This document shows, one piece after another, positions 12,808 through 14,570 of a DNA stretch of 14,570 bases; position 1 is the stretch's first letter, and every line of letters starts with the position of its first letter. The notes beneath the pieces are model-generated. The model saw nothing but the letters and a program-made list of their open reading frames with translations, was not told the origin of the DNA and did no database searches. Origin of the DNA: DATBLE01 sp038248655 (GTDB taxonomy: Bacteria > Actinomycetota > Thermoleophilia > Gaiellales > Gaiellaceae); NCBI GenBank assembly GCA_038248655.1, contig JBBRXG010000078.1:1-14570 (forward strand), read 5' to 3'. A program made the position numbers and the translations under genes.

Positions 12808-13488
12808 GTGCGGGGAACGCTCGTCGCGATCGAGGGGATCGATGGGTCCGGCAAGGGGACGCAGGCGGCGATGCTCGTCGACGCCGCGCGTGCCGCCGGT
12901 CGCCGGGCGTCGCTCTTCAGCTTCCCGCTCTATGACGGCAACCCGTTCAGCACCGCCGTCGCCGACTACCTCAACGGCGCCTTCGGGACGGTCGACGAGG
13001 TGCATCCCGAGCTCGCCGGGCTGCTCTACGCCTGCGACCGCTTCCACGCCCGACCCGCGCTCGAGGACGCGCTCGGCGAGAACGACCTCGTCGTCTGCGA
13101 CCGGTTCGTCCCCTCGAACCTCGCCCACCAGGGAGCGAAGCTCGAGGGGGAGGCCCGCTCGAAGCTGCTCGCGTGGCTCCTCTCCGTCGAGTACGGGGAG
13201 TTCGGGCTCCCCCGGCCCGACCTGGTCGTCCTCCTCGATCTGGAGCTGTCCGTCGCGCGCGGGCTGGTCGGGAAGAAGCCGCCGCGGTCCTATACCGCGA
13301 TGGTGGAGGACATCCACGAGAGCGCCGAGCTCTACCTCGCGTCGGCGCGTGCGGTGTACCGCCGGTTCGCCGAGGCCGATCCGACGTGGCGAACCGTGGC
13401 CGTGTCGGGAGCGCAGGGACTTCGCGACCCGGACGAGATCGCCGCCGACGTCTGGACGGCCGTGTCGCGGCTGCTGGACGCCTCGTGA
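12808..13488 (+). CDS. tmk: Thymidylate kinase
   Basis: This 226-aa enzyme phosphorylates dTMP to dTDP in the cytosol. Residues 4-19 read TLVAIEGIDGSGKGTQ, the family start and P-loop (Lys16). The DR motif, Asp98-Arg99-Phe100 in VVCDRFVPSN, binds the nucleotide. DLVVLLDLELSVA (138-150) is the fourth core strand. KKPPRSYTAMVEDIHE at about 156-171 takes the place of the LID region, in the form seen in archaeal-like and some actinobacterial enzymes. The GTG start is set by homology. The frame is open far upstream, but only because it lies opposite the epimerase gene. It diverges from the epimerase and precedes holB on the same strand, the common tmk-holB order. A hairpin terminator follows, so coupling to holB is not certain. 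Confidence 0.95.
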   Translation: MRGTLVAIEGIDGSGKGTQAAMLVDAARAAGRRASLFSFPLYDGNPFSTAVADYLNGAFGTVDEVHPELAGLLYACDRFHARPALEDALGENDLVVCDRFVPSNLAHQGAKLEGEARSKLLAWLLSVEYGEFGLPRPDLVVLLDLELSVARGLVGKKPPRSYTAMVEDIHESAELYLASARAVYRRFAEADPTWRTVAVSGAQGLRDPDEIAADVWTAVSRLLDAS

Positions 13489-13511
13489 GCGTCGCTCGCC
13501 TTCGGCTCGCT

Positions 13512-13542
13512 CTCGTGGGGGAAACCATGTTTCCCCCACGAG
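13512..13542 (+). terminator. Long perfect hairpin after tmk, likely terminator
   Basis: A perfect 14-bp inverted repeat (13512-13525 with 13529-13542) flanks the 3-nt loop CAT, with stem core GTGGGGGAAAC. It is followed by CCCCCTTCTTTC, a short pyrimidine run. The symmetry would let it work in both directions, but only plus-strand genes flank it. It could instead be a dispersed palindromic repeat used as a terminator. Confidence 0.65.
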
Positions 13543-13570
13543 CCCCCTTCTTTCAGAGGCCGACTCTGTC

Positions 13571-13592
13571 GGGGGAACCTCCCGGTTCCCCC
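13571..13592 (+). repeat. Second, related hairpin in the tmk-holB spacer
   Basis: A 9-bp stem GGGGGAACC/GGTTCCCCC with the loop TCCC lies 28 bp after the first hairpin. Its stem nearly repeats the core of that hairpin (GGGGGAAAC), so the two look like copies of one palindromic motif. Confidence 0.6.
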
Positions 13593-13603
13593 CGGCCCTT
13601 CCC

Positions 13604-13634
13604 CGCTCATAGGCCAAAGGTTGGCCGATGAGCG
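13604..13634 (+). promoter_or_regulatory. Imperfect palindrome covering the holB start codon
   Basis: Two 14-nt arms (13604-13617 and 13621-13634) pair at 13 of 14 positions around the loop AGG: CGCTCAT pairs with ATGAGCG and GGCCAA with TTGGCC, with one A-G mismatch. The ATG of holB (13628-13630) lies in the second arm, and the purine run AAAGG (13616-13620) that could act as Shine-Dalgarno lies at the loop. Folding would hide the start codon. It could also be an operator for a dimeric repressor. Confidence 0.5.
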
Positions 13635-14570
13635 AGGGCCCGTTCTCCGGGCTCGTGGAGCAGGTCGAGGCGAAGCGGCTCCTGGGCGCTGCGCTCGCCG
13701 AGGCGCCGGCGCACGCCTACCTCTTCCACGGCCCCGCCGGCGTCGGGAAGGGGCTGGCGGCACGCGCTTTCGCGGCTGCGCTGCTCGGCGACCCCGAGCG
13801 GGTGGAGCGAGGGACGCACCCGGACCTGTACGTGCTCGAGCCGCTGGGCGATCAGATCCGCATCGACGAGGTGCGCGACCTCCGCCGCGACCTGCACATG
13901 CGGCCGTTCGAGGCCGACCGGCGCGTGTACCTGATCCTCGGCGCGCACCTGCTGAATGCCGAGGCCGCGGACGCGCTCCTCAAGGATCTCGAGGAGCCGC
14001 CCCCGTACGCGGTGGTCGTCCTCGTCGCCGACGAGATCGGGCCGCTGCCGGAGACGATCCGCTCGCGCTGCCAGCTCGTCCCGTTCCGGCGGCTCTCGGA
14101 GCGGGCGGTGCGGGCGGAGGTCGACCGCCGCGCGCCCGGACTCGCGCCCGATCGGGCAACGGCGGTCACGCGGGTGTCGGCCGGGCGACTCGACCGCGTC
14201 GAGCGGCTTCTCGACGCGGACGCCGTCCGCCGCAGAGGCGAGCTGCTCGCGATCGCCCGCTCCGTCTACCGGGAGCCGGATTTCGACGCCTGCGCGGCCG
14301 CGCAGGCCGTGCTCTCGCTTGCGGCCGAGCGGGCCCGAGCGGCGCGTACGCAGGCGGAGGAGGCGCTCGCCGGCCGCGAGCTCCCGGCTCGCGAGGCCGA
14401 GCAGTACGTGAAGCGGGCCGAGCGTGGAGCGGAGCGCGAGGAGATCCTGTTCGCGCTCGAGGAGCTCGGAGCGTGGTACCGCGACCTCGTCGTCGTCGCC
14501 GCCGGGGCCGAGCGCGCCGTCGTCCACTACGACCGGCTCGCCGAGCTGGCGGACGACGCGACCGCCGAGC
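13628..14570 (+). CDS. holB: DNA polymerase III subunit delta', clamp-loader ATPase-like (3' end outside window)
   Basis: The frame runs open from ATG 13628 to the window end, giving 314 complete codons. Delta' is part of the clamp loader that places the beta clamp on DNA. The N-terminus matches the AAA+ fold: FSGLVEQVEAKRLLGAAL, then HAYLFHGPAGVGKG (Walker A-like, 35-42), THPDLYVLEP, IRIDEVRDLRRDL, MRPFEADRRVYLI, and NAEAADALLKDLEEPP. The SRC motif is present (IRSRCQ, Cys148), which acts in trans on neighbouring ATPase sites. The Walker A ends GKG rather than GKT or GKS. The four-cysteine zinc module usually found between Walker A and THPD is missing; only a short GDPERVERG linker is there. 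The region after about residue 180 is helical and Arg/Glu-rich, as in the collar domain. It follows tmk in the usual order. A palindrome overlaps its start codon. Confidence 0.9.
   Translation, partial: MSEGPFSGLVEQVEAKRLLGAALAEAPAHAYLFHGPAGVGKGLAARAFAAALLGDPERVERGTHPDLYVLEPLGDQIRIDEVRDLRRDLHMRPFEADRRVYLILGAHLLNAEAADALLKDLEEPPPYAVVVLVADEIGPLPETIRSRCQLVPFRRLSERAVRAEVDRRAPGLAPDRATAVTRVSAGRLDRVERLLDADAVRRRGELLAIARSVYREPDFDACAAAQAVLSLAAERARAARTQAEEALAGRELPAREAEQYVKRAERGAEREEILFALEELGAWYRDLVVVAAGAERAVVHYDRLAELADDATAE

Noticed and set aside
1..14570. CRISPR array, insertion sequence, rRNA or tRNA genes
   Set aside because: No spaced direct repeats, transposase motifs, terminal inverted repeats with target duplications, or RNA gene signatures were seen; the inteins are the only mobile elements supported.

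Overview
The window is high-GC chromosomal DNA with GTG starts, few good Shine-Dalgarno sites and several apparently leaderless genes. Gene content and style (cobalamin-dependent NrdJ, an O-antigen-ligase-like polymerase with a TPR tail, a LytR_C protein, tmk next to holB) suggest a deep-branching actinobacterium, most likely Thermoleophilia (Gaiellales or Solirubrobacterales type). That placement is inference from gene content, not from a marker comparison.

Layout. (1) 3-707 (+): the 3' part of a PQQ-type beta-propeller protein. (2) 899-1789 (-): an HNH nuclease of the predicted-restriction-endonuclease type. (3) 1867-8394 (-): one very long frame for class II ribonucleotide reductase, NrdJ, interrupted in frame by three complete inteins. 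The precursor is 2175 aa: 916 aa of reductase and 1259 aa of intein. It ends at a strong terminator (1819-1846). (4) 8495-9175 (-): a small secreted or membrane-anchored protein with a glycine-rich linker. (5) 9367-11271 (+): a polytopic O-antigen ligase/polymerase-like protein. It meets, tail to tail and with overlapping stop codons, a LytR_C-domain membrane protein (11268-11810, -), which lies downstream of an NAD-dependent sugar epimerase (11884-12786, -). (6) The epimerase diverges from thymidylate kinase tmk (12808-13488, +) across only 21 bp. tmk is followed by a palindrome-rich spacer and then by holB (DNA polymerase III delta', 13628 to the window end).

Functionally the window mixes DNA precursor and replication genes (nrdJ, tmk, holB) with envelope polysaccharide and cell-surface genes (polymerase, epimerase, LytR_C, surface protein). 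The most distinctive locus is nrdJ. All three inteins sit in active-site or near-invariant motifs, and intein 1 splits the protein directly before a redox-active cysteine. A roughly 50-bp A+T-rich patch of unusual synonymous codons covers the radical-cysteine region, where no intein is present. The inteins keep their terminal splicing residues, so splicing is expected. Two carry intact LAGLIDADG motifs and the third looks degenerate in its second motif.
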